Positions 7,979-21,492 are shown, numbered from the stretch's first letter. The stretch is DNA of 64,000 bases from Aurantimonas sp. Leaf443 (GCF_001425575.1 NZ_LMRD01000001.1:397745-461744), one strand, 5' to 3'. Numbers and translations are program-made. The notes: generated by a model from the letters alone, not told the origin.

Positions 7979-8452
7979 AGCCTTCGCGAAGCGGGCCGAA
8001 AGGAAGCGCAGCCAGCGCCGGGCCTCGGGCCGCACGCGCCAGGCGACGAGCGCGCCCGCCGCCGCGTCGTTGCCGGCCCGCCAGGCCTCGAGGAGGCGCA
8101 GGAGCCAGATCTCGTCGTCGGACGCGGCCTTCGCTCCGGGGCGGTAGAAGCTCATGTCGAAGAGGCTCTTGGCCGAGAGCGCGCGGAAGAAGGCGATGGC
8201 CGAGCGCTCCAGCGACACGTCGTCGTCGCCGGCGAGGAGGAAGCAGGCGCGCTCGAAATCGGGCCTGGGCGCGAGCGCGCTCTTCAGGGCGAACCAGCGC
8301 AGGCGGTTCAGCTCGTCGCGCTCGGCATCGCTGAGAGCGGGCCGCACGGGCTGGACGGTGGGACAGCCCCGGGCGGGAAAGGCGAGGACGGCGGAGGGTA
8401 GGGGATCGAAGAGGGCGACGGCGCAGGCCATCGGAAGCGCATGCTGCGTCAT
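7973..8452 (-). CDS. Protein of unknown function, predicted RirA target
   Basis: A 159-residue protein that I do not recognise. It has no signal peptide or clear membrane span. The C-terminal half is helical-looking and Trp/Arg/Leu-rich (DDEIWLLRLLEAWRAG, then ARRWLRFLSARF). The start is the ATG preceded by GAAGGA 7 bases away; the longer start at 8515 would run through a palindrome that looks like a RirA operator (8500-8514), so the shorter start is preferred. Its stop codon lies inside an Irr-like box. Context suggests a role in iron metabolism, but nothing in the protein proves it. Confidence 0.7.
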   Translation of the reverse strand: MTQHALPMACAVALFDPLPSAVLAFPARGCPTVQPVRPALSDAERDELNRLRWFALKSALAPRPDFERACFLLAGDDDVSLERSAIAFFRALSAKSLFDMSFYRPGAKAASDDEIWLLRLLEAWRAGNDAAAGALVAWRVRPEARRWLRFLSARFAKAL

Positions 8453-8499
8453 GAAGGGATCCTTCGCGCCGGAGCCGGATGAAGGCCGCGGCAGAAACA

Positions 8500-8514
8500 T
8501 GACAGTCGATATCA
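8500..8514. promoter_or_regulatory. Predicted RirA operator (IRO-like box) upstream of the unknown gene
   Basis: TGA-N9-TCA inside the longer inverted repeat CATGA, nine bases, TCATG (8498-8516). It lies 48-62 bases upstream of the chosen minus-strand start at 8452, a normal operator position. It has the same spacing as the box before the tonB pair. Binding is inferred. Confidence 0.5.
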
Positions 8515-8611
8515 TGTTCTAGCAGAAGCGCATCGCGGAGACAAAGGCGTGAATGGCGGGCGAACGCGGCTATAACAAGGTGACCGCCCCGGCCGGCCGC
8601 GCGGTTTATTG

Positions 8612-8631
8612 ACATAAGCATATGTTTATGT
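8612..8631. promoter_or_regulatory. Near-perfect palindrome upstream of metH, candidate methionine-regulator operator
   Basis: ACATAAGCATATGTTTATGT is a 20-bp palindrome with one symmetrical mismatch. It overlaps a TTGACA hexamer (8609-8614) and lies 38 bases before the metH start in an AT-rich patch that stands out from its surroundings. ArsR-family SahR/SamR regulators of methionine genes bind AT-rich palindromes of this sort; which protein acts here is not visible. Confidence 0.45.
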
Positions 8632-8669
8632 GACCACCTGCGCGACCCTCGCATCGGATCGACCCTGCC

Positions 8670-12464
<3,795 letters not shown>

Positions 12465-12467
12465 GGC

Positions 12468-12800
12468 TCAGCCGAAGAGCCCGGCGACGGGAAAGCGGCC
12501 GGCCGCCGGCATGCCGAAGGTCTCGCCCGGTCGCTCCGCCCGCGCCTGCGCCGGCGGAGCGGTGCGCGCGACGCTCGACGCCGCGTCGAGCGGCGGGGCG
12601 GGCATCTGCGGGCGCTGCGCCGCCGCCACGTAGCGGTCGAGGAAGATCTGCATCTCGGCGGGCGGGAGCTTGACGCGCGTGCGACCGTCGAGACTCTTGC
12701 GGCGGTCCCAGTTCGCGGCGATCGAATGGACGCGCGCCACCGTGGGCAGGCATTCGAGCAGCGCGCCCGCCTCCTCGTAGGTCACCCAGATCTGCGGCAT
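12468..12800 (-). CDS. Protein of unknown function (110 aa), convergent with metH
   Basis: A 110-residue protein starting MPQIWVTYEEAGALLECLP, with AAGGGAG 7 bases before the ATG on the minus strand. The first 60 residues look like a compact domain (VARVHSIAANWDRRKSLDGRTRVKL resembles a DNA-handling or helix-turn-helix segment), followed by a Pro/Ala-rich tail. I do not recognise a family. An in-frame upstream ATG at 12839 would add 13 residues but has no ribosome site. It ends three bases from the metH stop on the other strand. Confidence 0.7.
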   Translation of the reverse strand: MPQIWVTYEEAGALLECLPTVARVHSIAANWDRRKSLDGRTRVKLPPAEMQIFLDRYVAAAQRPQMPAPPLDAASSVARTAPPAQARAERPGETFGMPAAGRFPVAGLFG

Positions 12801-12891
12801 CGCCCGTCTCCCTTCGTCCTGCCGGAACGGTGCAAGCAAGGCTCTGAGGAAACGCTGGAGCCAGATCCCTCAATTTGAACGAAGGCACGAA

Positions 12892-12913
12892 AAAGGGGCC
12901 CGCGGGCCCCTTT
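12892..12913. terminator. Intrinsic terminator of the RND efflux operon
   Basis: A perfect 22-bp palindrome (AAAGGGGCCCG with CGGGCCCCTTT), with T-runs on both sides, 27 bases beyond the minus-strand stop of the RND permease. It separates the efflux operon from the unknown gene downstream. Confidence 0.9.
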
Positions 12914-12939
12914 CGTCGTCTGCGAACCGTCGCCCGACG

Positions 12940-15900
12940 CTATTCGGCCGGGGCGGGGTGGGCGCCGCCCGCGGCGATCTGCGGGCTCGCGTCCTTCGGC
13001 TTCTTCTTGTCGCGTGACAGGAGCTTGTAGAAGAGCGGGATGAAGAAGATCGCGATGAAGGTCGCCGCGAGCATGCCGCCGATGACGCCGGTGCCGATGG
13101 AGTGGCGGCTCGCCGAGCCCGCGCCCGTCGAGATCGCCAGCGGCACGACGCCGAGGATGAAGGCGAGCGAGGTCATGATGATCGGCCGGAAGCGCAGCTT
13201 GGCGCCTTCGAGCGCGGCGTCGAAGGCCGAGAGACCCTCCTCGCGTTTCAGCACCGCGAATTCCACGATCAGGATCGCGTTCTTGGCGGCAAGGCCGACC
13301 AGCGTGACGAGGCCGATCTGGAAGTAGACGTCGTTCTCCAGCCCGCGCGCCCAGATCGCGACGAGCGCGCCGAAGGCGGCGAAGGGCACCGCCAGGATGA
13401 CGGCGATCGGCAGCGACCAGCGCTCGTACTGGGCTGCGAGGATGAGGAAGACCATCAGGATGCCGAAGCCGATCGCGATGGCGCCGGTGCCGGCATTGGT
13501 GAGTTCCTGATAGGCCGAGCCCGTCCAGGCGACCTCGTAGCCCTCGGGAAGGGCGGCGGCGGCCGCCTCCTGCATCGCCGTCAGCGACTGGCCGGAGGAG
13601 TAGCCGGGGGCGGGGCCGCCGGAGACCTTGGCCGCGTTGAAGGCGTTGAAGCGCTCGATGAGGTCGGGGCCGACGACGCGCTCGACCTTGAGGAGCGAAT
13701 CCAGCGGGATCATCGAGCCGTTGGTCGCCTCCACATAGACGAAGCGCAGGTCGTCCGGCTTCTCGCGGAAGGCCGCTTCCGACTGCAGGGAGACGCGGTA
13801 GTTGCGCCCGAGAAGGGTGAAGTCGTTGACATAGAGCGAGCCGAAGGTCGCCTGCATCGTCTCGAAGATCGAGGCGATGGGAACGTCCAGCGCCTTGGCC
13901 TTCTCGCGGTCGACGTCGATCCGGTACTGCGGCACGCTGGCCGAGAAGGTGGTGCGCACCCCGGCAAGCTCCGGCCGCTTGGAGGCTTCGGCGACGAGCG
14001 CGTTGGTCGCCTCGATCAGCTTCTGGCTGCCGCCGCCCGTGCGGTCCTGCACGAAGAGCTCGAAGCCGCCGGTCGTCGACAGGCCCTGGATGGGGGGCGG
14101 CGAGAAGGCCAGCACCATGCCGTCCTTGATGCCGGCATTGAGCCCCATGAACGTGCCCGTGAGGTTGCGCGCGTCGAGGTCCGCGCCCGGCCGGTCCTTC
14201 CAGTCCTTCAGCGTGATGAAGGCCGCGCCCGCGCTCGATTTCGAGGTGCCGGCCAAAAGGTCGAAGCCGGCGAAGGCGACGACGTTCTCGACGGCCGGAT
14301 GGTCCTTCACGTTGTTGGAGAGCTGGCTCATCACCTCCGTGGTGCGCGCCAGCGAGGCGGCGGGCGGGAGGATGGCGACGGCGAGATTGGTGCCCTGGTC
14401 CTCGTTCGGCACGAGGGATCCCGGGATCGAGGTGAAGAGATAGGCCGCGCCGCCGCAGATGGCGGCGACGAGGACCAGCGCGACGAAGACGCGCCGCATG
14501 AGGAAGGAGACGCCCGCGCCATAGGCGTTGGTCAGCTTGTCGAAGGCGCTGTTGAACCAGCGGAAGGGCGCGAATCTCGGCGTGCCGTGGCTCGGGCGCA
14601 GGATGAGGCCGCACAGCGCCGGCGTCAGCGTCAGCGCCACGATGCCCGAGATGGTCACGGACACGGCGATGGTGACGGCGAACTGCCGGTACATGGTGCC
14701 GGCAAGGCCGCCGAGGAAGGCGACGGGAATGAACACGGCGCACAGGACGAGCACGATGGCGATGACGGGCCCTGTGACCTCGCCCATCGCCTTGGCGGTC
14801 GCCTCCTTCGCGGGCAGGCCCTCCTGCGTCATGATGCGCTCGACATTCTCCAGGACGACGATCGCGTCGTCGACCACGATGCCGATGGCCAGCACGAGCG
14901 CGAAGAGCGTCAGGAGGTTGATCGAGAAGCCGAGGGCGAGGAGGATGCCGAACGTGCCCACGATCGACACGGGCACGGCGATCATCGGGATGATCGTGGC
15001 GCGGAAGCTCTGCAGGAAGACGAAGACGACGATGAAGACGAGGACCATGGCCTCGATGAAGGTCTTGATGACCTCCTCGATCGAGACCTTGATGAACTTC
15101 GTCGTGTCGTAGGGGATGGCCCAGCGCAGGCCCTGCGGGAACTGCGCCTGCAGCTCGGTCATGCGCGCGTTGACGAGTTCCAGCGTGTTGAGCGCGTTGG
15201 CGCCCGGCTGGAGATAGATGCCGATCGGCACCGTGGGGCTGCCATTGGACGTGGCGTTGAAGCTGTAATCCTGCGCGCCGAGCTCGACGCGGGCGACGTC
15301 GCCGAGCTTGAGCTGGGAGGCGTTGGCGTCCGAGCGCAGGATGATGTCCTCGAAGGCGCGCGCGTCCGGAAGGCGCCCGGCCGTCGTCACCGAATAGGTG
15401 AAGGCGAGGGGATTGGAATTGGGCTCGGCGCCGAACTGTCCGGCGGCGAACTGGGCGTTCTGCTCGCGGATGGCGGTGGCGACGTCGGTCGGCGTCAGGC
15501 CGTATTGCGCGAGCGCGTCCGGCCGCAGCCAGATGCGCATCGAGTAGTCGCGAGCGCCGAAGAGCTGCGCCTCGCCGATACCGGGAATGCGCTTCAATTC
15601 GTCGAGGACGTAGAGGAGGGCGTAGTTCGAGACGTAGGTCGCGTCGTAGCGCGGGTCGTCCGACGACATGGTGATGACGGCAAGGATCGACGAGTTCTGC
15701 TTGGCGACGGTGACGCCGAGGCGCTGCACCTCCTCGGGCAGCGAGGGCACGGCCTGCTGCACGCGGTTGTTGACGTTGATCGTCGCCTGGTCGGGATCGG
15801 TGCCGCTGGCGAAGGTGACCGTGATGGTCGCCGAACCCGTCGAGGAGTTCGTCGACTGCATGTAGATCATGTCCTCGACGCCGTTGACCTGCTGCTCGAT

Positions 15901-16095
15901 GGGAGCGGACACGGTCTGGGCGATCGTCTCGGCGCTGGCGCCGGGATAGGTCGCCTGGATCTGGACCTGCGGGGGAACGAGCTCGGGATATTGCTCGATC
16001 GGCAGAGCGGTCATCGCCATGATGCCGCCGAGGAAGATGACGAGCGAGATGACCGTCGCGAAGATCGGACGGTCGACGAAGAAGCGGGGATTCAT
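12940..16095 (-). CDS. RND multidrug efflux permease, HAE1 (AcrB/MexB) family
   Basis: A 1051-residue inner-membrane proton/drug antiporter of the AcrB class. It opens with [20 protein letters not shown], the standard first helix, and carries the TM4 proton-relay acidic pair in [16 protein letters not shown]. Two large periplasmic loops and twelve helices are evident from hydrophobicity. Its start overlaps the stop of the membrane-fusion gene by four bases (ATGA). There is no outer-membrane factor gene beside it, so it probably uses a TolC encoded elsewhere. The substrate cannot be told. Confidence 0.95.
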   Translation of the reverse strand: MNPRFFVDRPIFATVISLVIFLGGIMAMTALPIEQYPELVPPQVQIQATYPGASAETIAQTVSAPIEQQVNGVEDMIYMQSTNSSTGSATITVTFASGTDPDQATINVNNRVQQAVPSLPEEVQRLGVTVAKQNSSILAVITMSSDDPRYDATYVSNYALLYVLDELKRIPGIGEAQLFGARDYSMRIWLRPDALAQYGLTPTDVATAIREQNAQFAAGQFGAEPNSNPLAFTYSVTTAGRLPDARAFEDIILRSDANASQLKLGDVARVELGAQDYSFNATSNGSPTVPIGIYLQPGANALNTLELVNARMTELQAQFPQGLRWAIPYDTTKFIKVSIEEVIKTFIEAMVLVFIVVFVFLQSFRATIIPMIAVPVSIVGTFGILLALGFSINLLTLFALVLAIGIVVDDAIVVLENVERIMTQEGLPAKEATAKAMGEVTGPVIAIVLVLCAVFIPVAFLGGLAGTMYRQFAVTIAVSVTISGIVALTLTPALCGLILRPSHGTPRFAPFRWFNSAFDKLTNAYGAGVSFLMRRVFVALVLVAAICGGAAYLFTSIPGSLVPNEDQGTNLAVAILPPAASLARTTEVMSQLSNNVKDHPAVENVVAFAGFDLLAGTSKSSAGAAFITLKDWKDRPGADLDARNLTGTFMGLNAGIKDGMVLAFSPPPIQGLSTTGGFELFVQDRTGGGSQKLIEATNALVAEASKRPELAGVRTTFSASVPQYRIDVDREKAKALDVPIASIFETMQATFGSLYVNDFTLLGRNYRVSLQSEAAFREKPDDLRFVYVEATNGSMIPLDSLLKVERVVGPDLIERFNAFNAAKVSGGPAPGYSSGQSLTAMQEAAAAALPEGYEVAWTGSAYQELTNAGTGAIAIGFGILMVFLILAAQYERWSLPIAVILAVPFAAFGALVAIWARGLENDVYFQIGLVTLVGLAAKNAILIVEFAVLKREEGLSAFDAALEGAKLRFRPIIMTSLAFILGVVPLAISTGAGSASRHSIGTGVIGGMLAATFIAIFFIPLFYKLLSRDKKKPKDASPQIAAGGAHPAPAE

Positions 16096-17438
16096 CGCGC
16101 CGCCTCCGCGGTGCGACGGCCGGCGGCGGCGGCCTCGCGCGCGTCGCTGCCGCTCGGCAGCGATTCCAGCGGCACCGGCGGGCCGGCCTCGCTGCGCCGC
16201 TCGCCGGCCTGTGCCGCCGCCGGGGCGCCGGCGGGCGTCTCTCCGGAAGCGGGCGCGGGCTGCGTGCCGGCGGGCTCGCCCGCGGCCATCGGGGCGGCTG
16301 CGGCGGGCGCCTCGCTCGGCTGCACCGGCGCGTCCGGCCGCACCTTGACGACGCCCTCGGTGATGACCTTGTCGCCGGCCGACAGGCCGCTGCGCACGAT
16401 GAGGCGCCCGCCCTCCAGCTCGCGCCCGATATCCACCGGCTTGACCTTGGCGACGTTGCCCTCGGCGATCGTGTAGACGAACGTGCCCTGCGGGCCCTGC
16501 ATGAGCGCTTCGGTCGGGATCGCGACGGCGTTCTCGATGGAAAGGCCCGTCAGCCGCAGGCGCACGAACTGGCCGGGCAGGAGGCGGCTCTCGCCGTTCG
16601 GCAGGACGGCGCGCGACAGGATCGTGCCGGTCGTCGCGTCGATCGAGGTGGAGGTGAAGTCGATCGTGCCCTTCTGCGGATAGGTGGTGCCGTCGCCGAA
16701 CAGGATCTCGACGGAGAGGTCCTCCGGCTTGGAGGCGCCCTGCAGCGTGCCGTTCTCGACGAGCTGGCGGATCGAGCGCGCTTCGGTGTCGGCGGCCGAG
16801 AAGTTCACGTAGACGGGATCGAGCTGGGTGATGCGGGTAAGGAGGTCGCCGACCGCCAGGAGGCTGCCCTCGGGCACCTGTTCGAGGCTGGTGATGCCGC
16901 TCGCGGGCGCCTTCACCGTCGCGTATTCGAGCGAGAGGGCGGAGGTGCGGGCATTGGCCTCCTGCGCGGCGAGCTGGGCTTCGGCGAGCTTGCGGGCGGA
17001 GACCGCGTCGTCGAGATTGGCCTGGCTGGAGGCGCCGCGCTGGGCGAGGGCGCGGGCGCGCTCCTCGTTCAGCCGGGCCTGACCGAGCTGGGCCTGGGCC
17101 TGCAGGATGAGCGCCTGCGCCTGCGCCACCTGCGCCTCGTAGGTCGCCTTGTCGATCTGGAAGAGGACGTCGCCCTGCTGGACGCGCGCGCCCTCCTCGA
17201 AAGTGCGCTGCAGGAGGATGCCGGCGACGCGCGCGCGCACTTCGACGAGCCGCGAGGCCTCGACGCGGCCGGCATATTCGTAGGTCACCGGAATCGTCTG
17301 CGGGGCGACCGTCATCACGGTGACGGCGGGCGGCGGCGGGGCCTGGCCGGGCCCTTGCGCGAAGGCCTGTCCCGCGGGGAGGAGAACCGTCGCGACGAAG
17401 GCCGCGGCGAGACGGCGGAGCGAGGAGATCGTCGGCAT
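16092..17438 (-). CDS. RND efflux periplasmic adaptor (membrane fusion protein)
   Basis: A 448-residue AcrA/MexA-type adaptor that joins the RND pump to an outer-membrane channel. A signal peptide precedes the GQAFAQ region (residues 1-28). Then come a barrel-sandwich lipoyl-like half motif, a long alpha-helical hairpin (about residues 95-165, rich in Ala, Gln and Leu), the second lipoyl half near [11 protein letters not shown], and beta-barrel and membrane-proximal domains. The C-terminal 70 residues are a Pro/Ala/Glu-rich extension, longer than usual. The ATG chosen has AGAGG upstream; earlier in-frame ATGs lie inside the operator region. Confidence 0.93.
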   Translation of the reverse strand: MPTISSLRRLAAAFVATVLLPAGQAFAQGPGQAPPPPAVTVMTVAPQTIPVTYEYAGRVEASRLVEVRARVAGILLQRTFEEGARVQQGDVLFQIDKATYEAQVAQAQALILQAQAQLGQARLNEERARALAQRGASSQANLDDAVSARKLAEAQLAAQEANARTSALSLEYATVKAPASGITSLEQVPEGSLLAVGDLLTRITQLDPVYVNFSAADTEARSIRQLVENGTLQGASKPEDLSVEILFGDGTTYPQKGTIDFTSTSIDATTGTILSRAVLPNGESRLLPGQFVRLRLTGLSIENAVAIPTEALMQGPQGTFVYTIAEGNVAKVKPVDIGRELEGGRLIVRSGLSAGDKVITEGVVKVRPDAPVQPSEAPAAAAPMAAGEPAGTQPAPASGETPAGAPAAAQAGERRSEAGPPVPLESLPSGSDAREAAAAGRRTAEAAR

Positions 17439-17479
17439 GGAATGGCCTCTTGCGCGGCGGACAGTCTTGCAATGCAGCA

Positions 17480-17503
17480 TACATACATTCATAAATGTAT
17501 CTC
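17480..17503. promoter_or_regulatory. AcrR-like operator between the efflux operon and its repressor gene
   Basis: A perfect inverted repeat with arms ATACATT (17483-17489) and AATGTAT (17494-17500) around CATA, extended on the left to TACATACATT. Apart from the spacer and the last bases of the right arm this reproduces the E. coli AcrR operator. It lies between the divergent starts at 17438 and 17552, so one site could repress both genes. Confidence 0.75.
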
Positions 17504-17551
17504 GACAAGCGCCGCCATGCCCGCCATTCCGTCCCGAAAGGCCCACCGTCC

Positions 17552-18280
17552 ATGAGGCGAACCAAGGAGGACGCCCAGCGCACGCGCGAGGCGATCCTGG
17601 ATGCTGCCGAGACGCTGTTCTTCGAGCGCGGCGTGGCGACCACGACGCTGACCCAGATCGCCCAGGCGGCGGGGCTCACGCGCGGCGCCATCTACTGGCA
17701 CTTCGAGAACAAGCTAGAACTGTTCCTGGCAATGCAAAGCCGTGCACGCCTGCCTCAAGAAGAGTTTTTCCTGCCGATGGAGGGTCGGCCGGAGCGCACG
17801 CTGCAGGAACTTCATGCGCACACGATCGAGGCGCTCGACTTCATCCGCCGCGACGAGCGGACGCGGCGCGTGATGACGATCCTGATGCTGCGCTGCGAAT
17901 ATGTCGGCGAGATGCAGGGCGCGATGACGCGCCGCTGCGATGCCGAGGATTTGATGCACCGCACGCTCGTCTCCATCTTCGCCAATGCCAAGGGCAGCGG
18001 CGAACTGGACGGCGCCTGGAGCGCCACCGAGGCGGCGACGGTCTATATCGCGGCCGTCGGCGGGCTCATCCAGGAATGGTTGCGCAGCGACGGACGCTTC
18101 GATCTCGTGGGCGCGGGCGGGCGGCTCCTCGAGAGCGTCATCGCCGGCTTCGTGTGCAAGGGCGCGGCCGGGCGGGGCCGAGACGCGCAGACGACGGTGA
18201 CGGTGGCGCAGGCCTGTTGCGGATCGCCGCCGGGCGAGGAGCCCGGCGCCTTTCCTGCGACGCGGGCGCGCCGGGGATGA
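17552..18280 (+). CDS. TetR/AcrR-family repressor of the divergent RND operon
   Basis: A 242-residue TetR regulator. The N-terminal helix-turn-helix runs over about residues 8-55 ([31 protein letters not shown] in pieces, then GAIYWHF), followed by an all-helical ligand-binding region as in AcrR and TtgR. The last 40 residues are a low-complexity tail. The ATG at 17552 is preferred over the one at 17495 because the latter lies inside the operator. Divergent placement across an AcrR-like palindrome makes local repression of the pump very likely; inducers are unknown. Confidence 0.9.
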   Translation: MRRTKEDAQRTREAILDAAETLFFERGVATTTLTQIAQAAGLTRGAIYWHFENKLELFLAMQSRARLPQEEFFLPMEGRPERTLQELHAHTIEALDFIRRDERTRRVMTILMLRCEYVGEMQGAMTRRCDAEDLMHRTLVSIFANAKGSGELDGAWSATEAATVYIAAVGGLIQEWLRSDGRFDLVGAGGRLLESVIAGFVCKGAAGRGRDAQTTVTVAQACCGSPPGEEPGAFPATRARRG

Positions 18281-18471
18281 ATCTCCTCCCGCGATGCGGC
18301 GATTTGGAATGGCGAACGGTGCAAAGCGGGACGAACCGGCCTATGTTCCCGCGCGAAAGAGGGCGCGGTCGACCATCGGCCGGCCTTGCCACGACCAGTC
18401 GCCGGGACGCTCGCCCGTTCCCGCCGGCGCGACGTCCGCCGGCCATGACCGAAGCACAAGGATTGCGATCG

Positions 18472-19287
18472 ATGAACTCTCTCGCCCTCCAGGACGAGCC
18501 GAAGGCCTTCCCGATCCCCGCCGGCGTCTTCGCCGAGACGGTGACGAAGGTGACGCATTACACCGATCGCCTCTTCGCCTTCCGCATGACGCGCCCGGCC
18601 GGCTTCCGCTTCCGCTCCGGCGAGTTCGTGATGATCGGCCTGCCCAATGCCGAGAAGCCGGTCTTCCGCGCCTATTCCATCGCCAGCCCCGCCTGGGACG
18701 AGGAACTGGAGTTCTTCTCCATCAAGGTGCCCGGCGGCCCGCTGACCGAGCATCTCCAGAAGATCGCGGCCGGCGACACGGTGCTGATGCGCAAGAAGTC
18801 CACCGGCACGCTCGTCCACGACGCGCTGGTGCCGGGCAAGCGGCTCTTCCTCTTCTCGACGGGCACGGGGATCGCGCCCTTCGCCAGCGTCATCCGCGAC
18901 CCCGAGACCTACGACAAGTTCGAGGAGGTCTATCTCACGCAGACCTGCCGCGAGGAAGCCGAGCTCGCCTATGGCAAGGCGCTCGTCGCCGAGATCGAGG
19001 CCGACGAGCTGATGTCGGAATTTGCCGCCGGCAAGCTCAAGCTGCATTCGAGCGCGACCCGCGAGGGCGCCGCAAGGGGCGAGCGCGTCACGACGCTGAT
19101 CGAGACCGGCAAGCTCTATGCCGATCTCGGCATCTCCGCCCTCGACCCCGCCACCGACCGCGCGATGATCTGCGGCTCGATGGCCATGCTGCGCGAGACC
19201 GAGAGCCTCCTGAAGGCCCGCGGCTTCGAGGAGGGCGCCAACAACAAGCCCGGCACCTACGTGGTCGAGCGCTCCTTCGTCGACTGA
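18472..19287 (+). CDS. fpr: Ferredoxin-NADP(+) reductase
   Basis: A 271-residue FAD-dependent reductase of the bacterial Fpr type, passing electrons between NADPH and ferredoxin or flavodoxin. FAD-binding RAYSIASP (near residue 65), the NADP-binding STGTGIAPFASV and the C-terminal GTYVVERSF ending are visible. The start has AAGGA 9 bases upstream. It stands alone with a good terminator 23 bases after the stop. Its job in oxidative-stress and Fe-S metabolism is known for the family. Confidence 0.93.
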   Translation: MNSLALQDEPKAFPIPAGVFAETVTKVTHYTDRLFAFRMTRPAGFRFRSGEFVMIGLPNAEKPVFRAYSIASPAWDEELEFFSIKVPGGPLTEHLQKIAAGDTVLMRKKSTGTLVHDALVPGKRLFLFSTGTGIAPFASVIRDPETYDKFEEVYLTQTCREEAELAYGKALVAEIEADELMSEFAAGKLKLHSSATREGAARGERVTTLIETGKLYADLGISALDPATDRAMICGSMAMLRETESLLKARGFEEGANNKPGTYVVERSFVD

Positions 19288-19309
19288 ACGAGGCCGCAGT
19301 CGGTTCTTC

Positions 19310-19349
19310 GAGAGCCCGGTCGCCCCACGGCGGCCGGGCTCTCGCGTTT
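19310..19349 (+). terminator. Intrinsic terminator after fpr
   Basis: A 15-bp stem with one G-U pair (GAGAGCCCGG and CGCC on the left, GGCG and CCGGGCTCTC on the right), CCAC loop, followed by GCGTTT. The rest of the 302-base gap up to minC shows a second GC-rich stretch without clear structure, then the CtrA box. Confidence 0.8.
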
Positions 19350-19531
19350 GAGGGGCTCTCTCGGCTCTCGCCCGCGGCGAAGGAGCCCGCAAGCCTCCCG
19401 CACGCGCCGGCGTCCGCCCCGGACGAGAGCGGCCTGACGATGCCGCGTCGGCGCTCGCGTCGTCCGGGGCACGGCGACGCCCCGCGAGCGCCCGTCCGGT
19501 CCCGGCGTCAGCCACACGCTAGCTCCGGTCC

Positions 19532-19546
19532 TTAACCTTCGCTTAA
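19532..19546. promoter_or_regulatory. CtrA box upstream of minC
   Basis: TTAA-CCTTCGC-TTAA is an exact TTAA-N7-TTAA CtrA site, and both halves continue with CC, as in the full TTAACC half-site. It lies 44-58 bases before the minC start, and a further half-site TTAACC occurs at 19581, just before the ATG. CtrA control of minCDE has been reported in Sinorhizobium meliloti. Confidence 0.75.
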
Positions 19547-19589
19547 CCCGCCGTCGTTTAGATCGAGCCGTAAGCGAAAATTAACCCTC

Positions 19590-20363
19590 ATGACCAAGAC
19601 GCTCACCGACACCCGCCCCATTCGCCTGAAGGGCCGTTCGTTCCTCGCGCTGGTCCTCTCGCCGGAGATGCCGCTCGACAACTGGCTGGCGCGGCTCGAC
19701 GATCTGGCCTCGCGGTCGACCGGCTTCTTCCTCGGCCGCCCGATCGTGCTCGACGTCGAGGGGCTGCAGATCGATCAGGCGAGCCTGAAGGAGCTTCTGG
19801 GCGAGCTCGGCGAGCGTTCGGTGCGCGTGATGGGCATCGAGGGCGCACGCCCCTCGATCCTGGGCATCGGCATGCCGCCGGCGATGAAGGGCGGGCGCCC
19901 GGTCGCCGACTTCGAGCCGCCGGCAGCGCAAGCCGCGCCCGAGCCGGCGCAGAAGGCCGGCGCCAAGGGCAAGGGCGCGCCGAAGGCGGCGCCCGCCGAG
20001 CCGGCGCGCATCGAGATGCAGACGCTGAAGGCGCAGCCCTCGGTGATCATTTCCGAGCCGGTGCGCTCGGGCCAGTCGGTGATCTTCCCGGAAGGGGACG
20101 TTACCATCCTCGGCTCCGTCGCCTCGGGCGCGGAGGTCGTGGCCGGCGGCTCGATCCACATCTACGGCACGCTGCGAGGGCGCGCGATGGCAGGCTCCAT
20201 CGGCAATTCGGCCTCGCGCATCTTCTGCCGCAAGCTCGAGGCCGAGCTCGTGGCGATCGACGGCCTCTACAAGATGGTCGACGACATGGACCCGAAATTC
20301 CGTAGCCAGCCCGTTCAGATCTGGCTCGACGGCGACACGATCAAAGCGGAACTACTCGCCTGA
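19590..20363 (+). CDS. minC: Septum-site inhibitor MinC
   Basis: A 257-residue inhibitor of FtsZ assembly that is carried to the poles by MinD. The N-terminal domain covers about residues 1-105; an Ala/Pro/Lys linker follows (110-145). The C-terminal beta-helix domain contains SGQSVIFPEGDVTILGSV, GGSIHIYGTLRGRA and GRAMAGSIGN, the conserved MinC core. It is the first gene of minCDE, with minD 53 bases on. A CtrA box precedes it. Confidence 0.95.
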   Translation: MTKTLTDTRPIRLKGRSFLALVLSPEMPLDNWLARLDDLASRSTGFFLGRPIVLDVEGLQIDQASLKELLGELGERSVRVMGIEGARPSILGIGMPPAMKGGRPVADFEPPAAQAAPEPAQKAGAKGKGAPKAAPAEPARIEMQTLKAQPSVIISEPVRSGQSVIFPEGDVTILGSVASGAEVVAGGSIHIYGTLRGRAMAGSIGNSASRIFCRKLEAELVAIDGLYKMVDDMDPKFRSQPVQIWLDGDTIKAELLA

Positions 20364-20416
20364 GCGGCCATGATGGCCTGCAGATGATGCCCGGCGGACA
20401 GACAAGGAGAACAGGG

Positions 20417-21232
20417 ATGGCGAAGGTAATCGTGGTGACGTCCGGCAAGGGCGGCGTCGGCAAGACGACATCGACGGCAGCGCTCGGGGCAGCCCTCGCG
20501 CAGCGCGGCGAGAAGGTGGTCGTCGTCGACTTCGACGTCGGACTGCGCAACCTCGACCTCGTGATGGGCGCCGAGCGCCGCGTCGTCTACGATCTCATCA
20601 ACGTCGTGCAGGGCGATGCCAAGCTGCAGCAGGCGCTGATCCGCGACAAGCGGCTGGAGACGCTCTACCTCCTGCCCGCCTCGCAGACGCGCGACAAGGA
20701 CAACCTGACCCCCGAGGGCGTCGAGGTCGTCATGAACGAGCTGCGCAAGACCTTCGACTGGATCATCTGCGACAGCCCCGCCGGCATCGAGCGCGGCGCG
20801 ACGCTCGCCATGCGCTACGCCGACATCGCCGTCGTCGTGACCAATCCGGAAGTCTCCTCGGTGCGCGACTCGGACCGCATCATCGGCCTGCTCGACGCCA
20901 AGACGCAGAAGGCCGAGCGCGGCGAGCGGATCGAGAAGCACCTTCTCCTCACCCGCTACGACCCCGTGCGGGCCGAGCGCGGCGACATGCTGAAGGTCGA
21001 GGACGTCCTGGAGATCCTCTCCATCCCGCTCGTCGGCATCATTCCCGAGAGCACGGAAGTCCTGCGCGCCTCCAATCTCGGCACGCCGGTGACGCTCTCC
21101 GACACCAACAGCGCGCCGGCGACCGCCTACCGGGACGCGGCCCGGCGGCTGGCCGGCGAGAGCGTGCCCATGACCGTGCCGGGCGAGAAGCGCGGCCTGT
21201 TCGGGAAGCTGTTCACGCGGAGGGCAGCATGA
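20417..21232 (+). CDS. minD: Septum-site determining ATPase MinD
   Basis: A 271-residue membrane-cycling ATPase of the ParA/MinD family. The deviant Walker [10 protein letters not shown] is at residues 10-18. The amphipathic membrane-targeting helix [12 protein letters not shown] closes the protein. It binds membrane as the ATP dimer, recruits MinC and is released by MinE. The ATG has AAGGAGA upstream; the in-frame ATG at 20384 adds 11 residues without a better site. The stop overlaps minE (ATGA). Confidence 0.97.
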   Translation: MAKVIVVTSGKGGVGKTTSTAALGAALAQRGEKVVVVDFDVGLRNLDLVMGAERRVVYDLINVVQGDAKLQQALIRDKRLETLYLLPASQTRDKDNLTPEGVEVVMNELRKTFDWIICDSPAGIERGATLAMRYADIAVVVTNPEVSSVRDSDRIIGLLDAKTQKAERGERIEKHLLLTRYDPVRAERGDMLKVEDVLEILSIPLVGIIPESTEVLRASNLGTPVTLSDTNSAPATAYRDAARRLAGESVPMTVPGEKRGLFGKLFTRRAA

Positions 21233-21492
21233 GCCTCTTCGCCTTCTTCAACCGGCGCTCCACCGCGCCCATGGCGCGCGAGCGCCTGCAGATCCTGCTC
21301 GCGCACGAGCGCACCGTCGTCGGCCATTCCGACCTCGTGGCGCTGCTGCGCGAGGAAATCCTCTCCGTCATCGCGCGCCACGTGCCGATCGACCGCGAGA
21401 AGGTCAACGTCAAGATGGACCGCGGCGATCAGGTCTCGACCCTCGAGGTCGATATCGAGATCCCCGTGACCGCGAGCGTGCGGGCGGCCTGA
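21229..21492 (+). CDS. minE: Cell-division topological specificity factor MinE
   Basis: An 87-residue MinE. The N-terminal membrane-binding segment [10 protein letters not shown] and the MinD-contact helix with [12 protein letters not shown] are canonical. It stimulates MinD ATPase and sets the midcell division site. Its start overlaps the minD stop by four bases, so the pair is probably translationally coupled. Confidence 0.95.
   Translation: MSLFAFFNRRSTAPMARERLQILLAHERTVVGHSDLVALLREEILSVIARHVPIDREKVNVKMDRGDQVSTLEVDIEIPVTASVRAA

Noticed and set aside
8453-8515. Longer start for the unknown iron-linked gene
   Set aside because: It would run through the IRO-like palindrome and has no ribosome site; the ATG at 8452 has GAAGGA at good distance.
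13102-16476. Plus-strand frame of 1124 codons opposite the RND pump
   Set aside because: Antisense shadow of the RND permease and adaptor; Arg/Glu/Asp/Gly-rich and with no domain.
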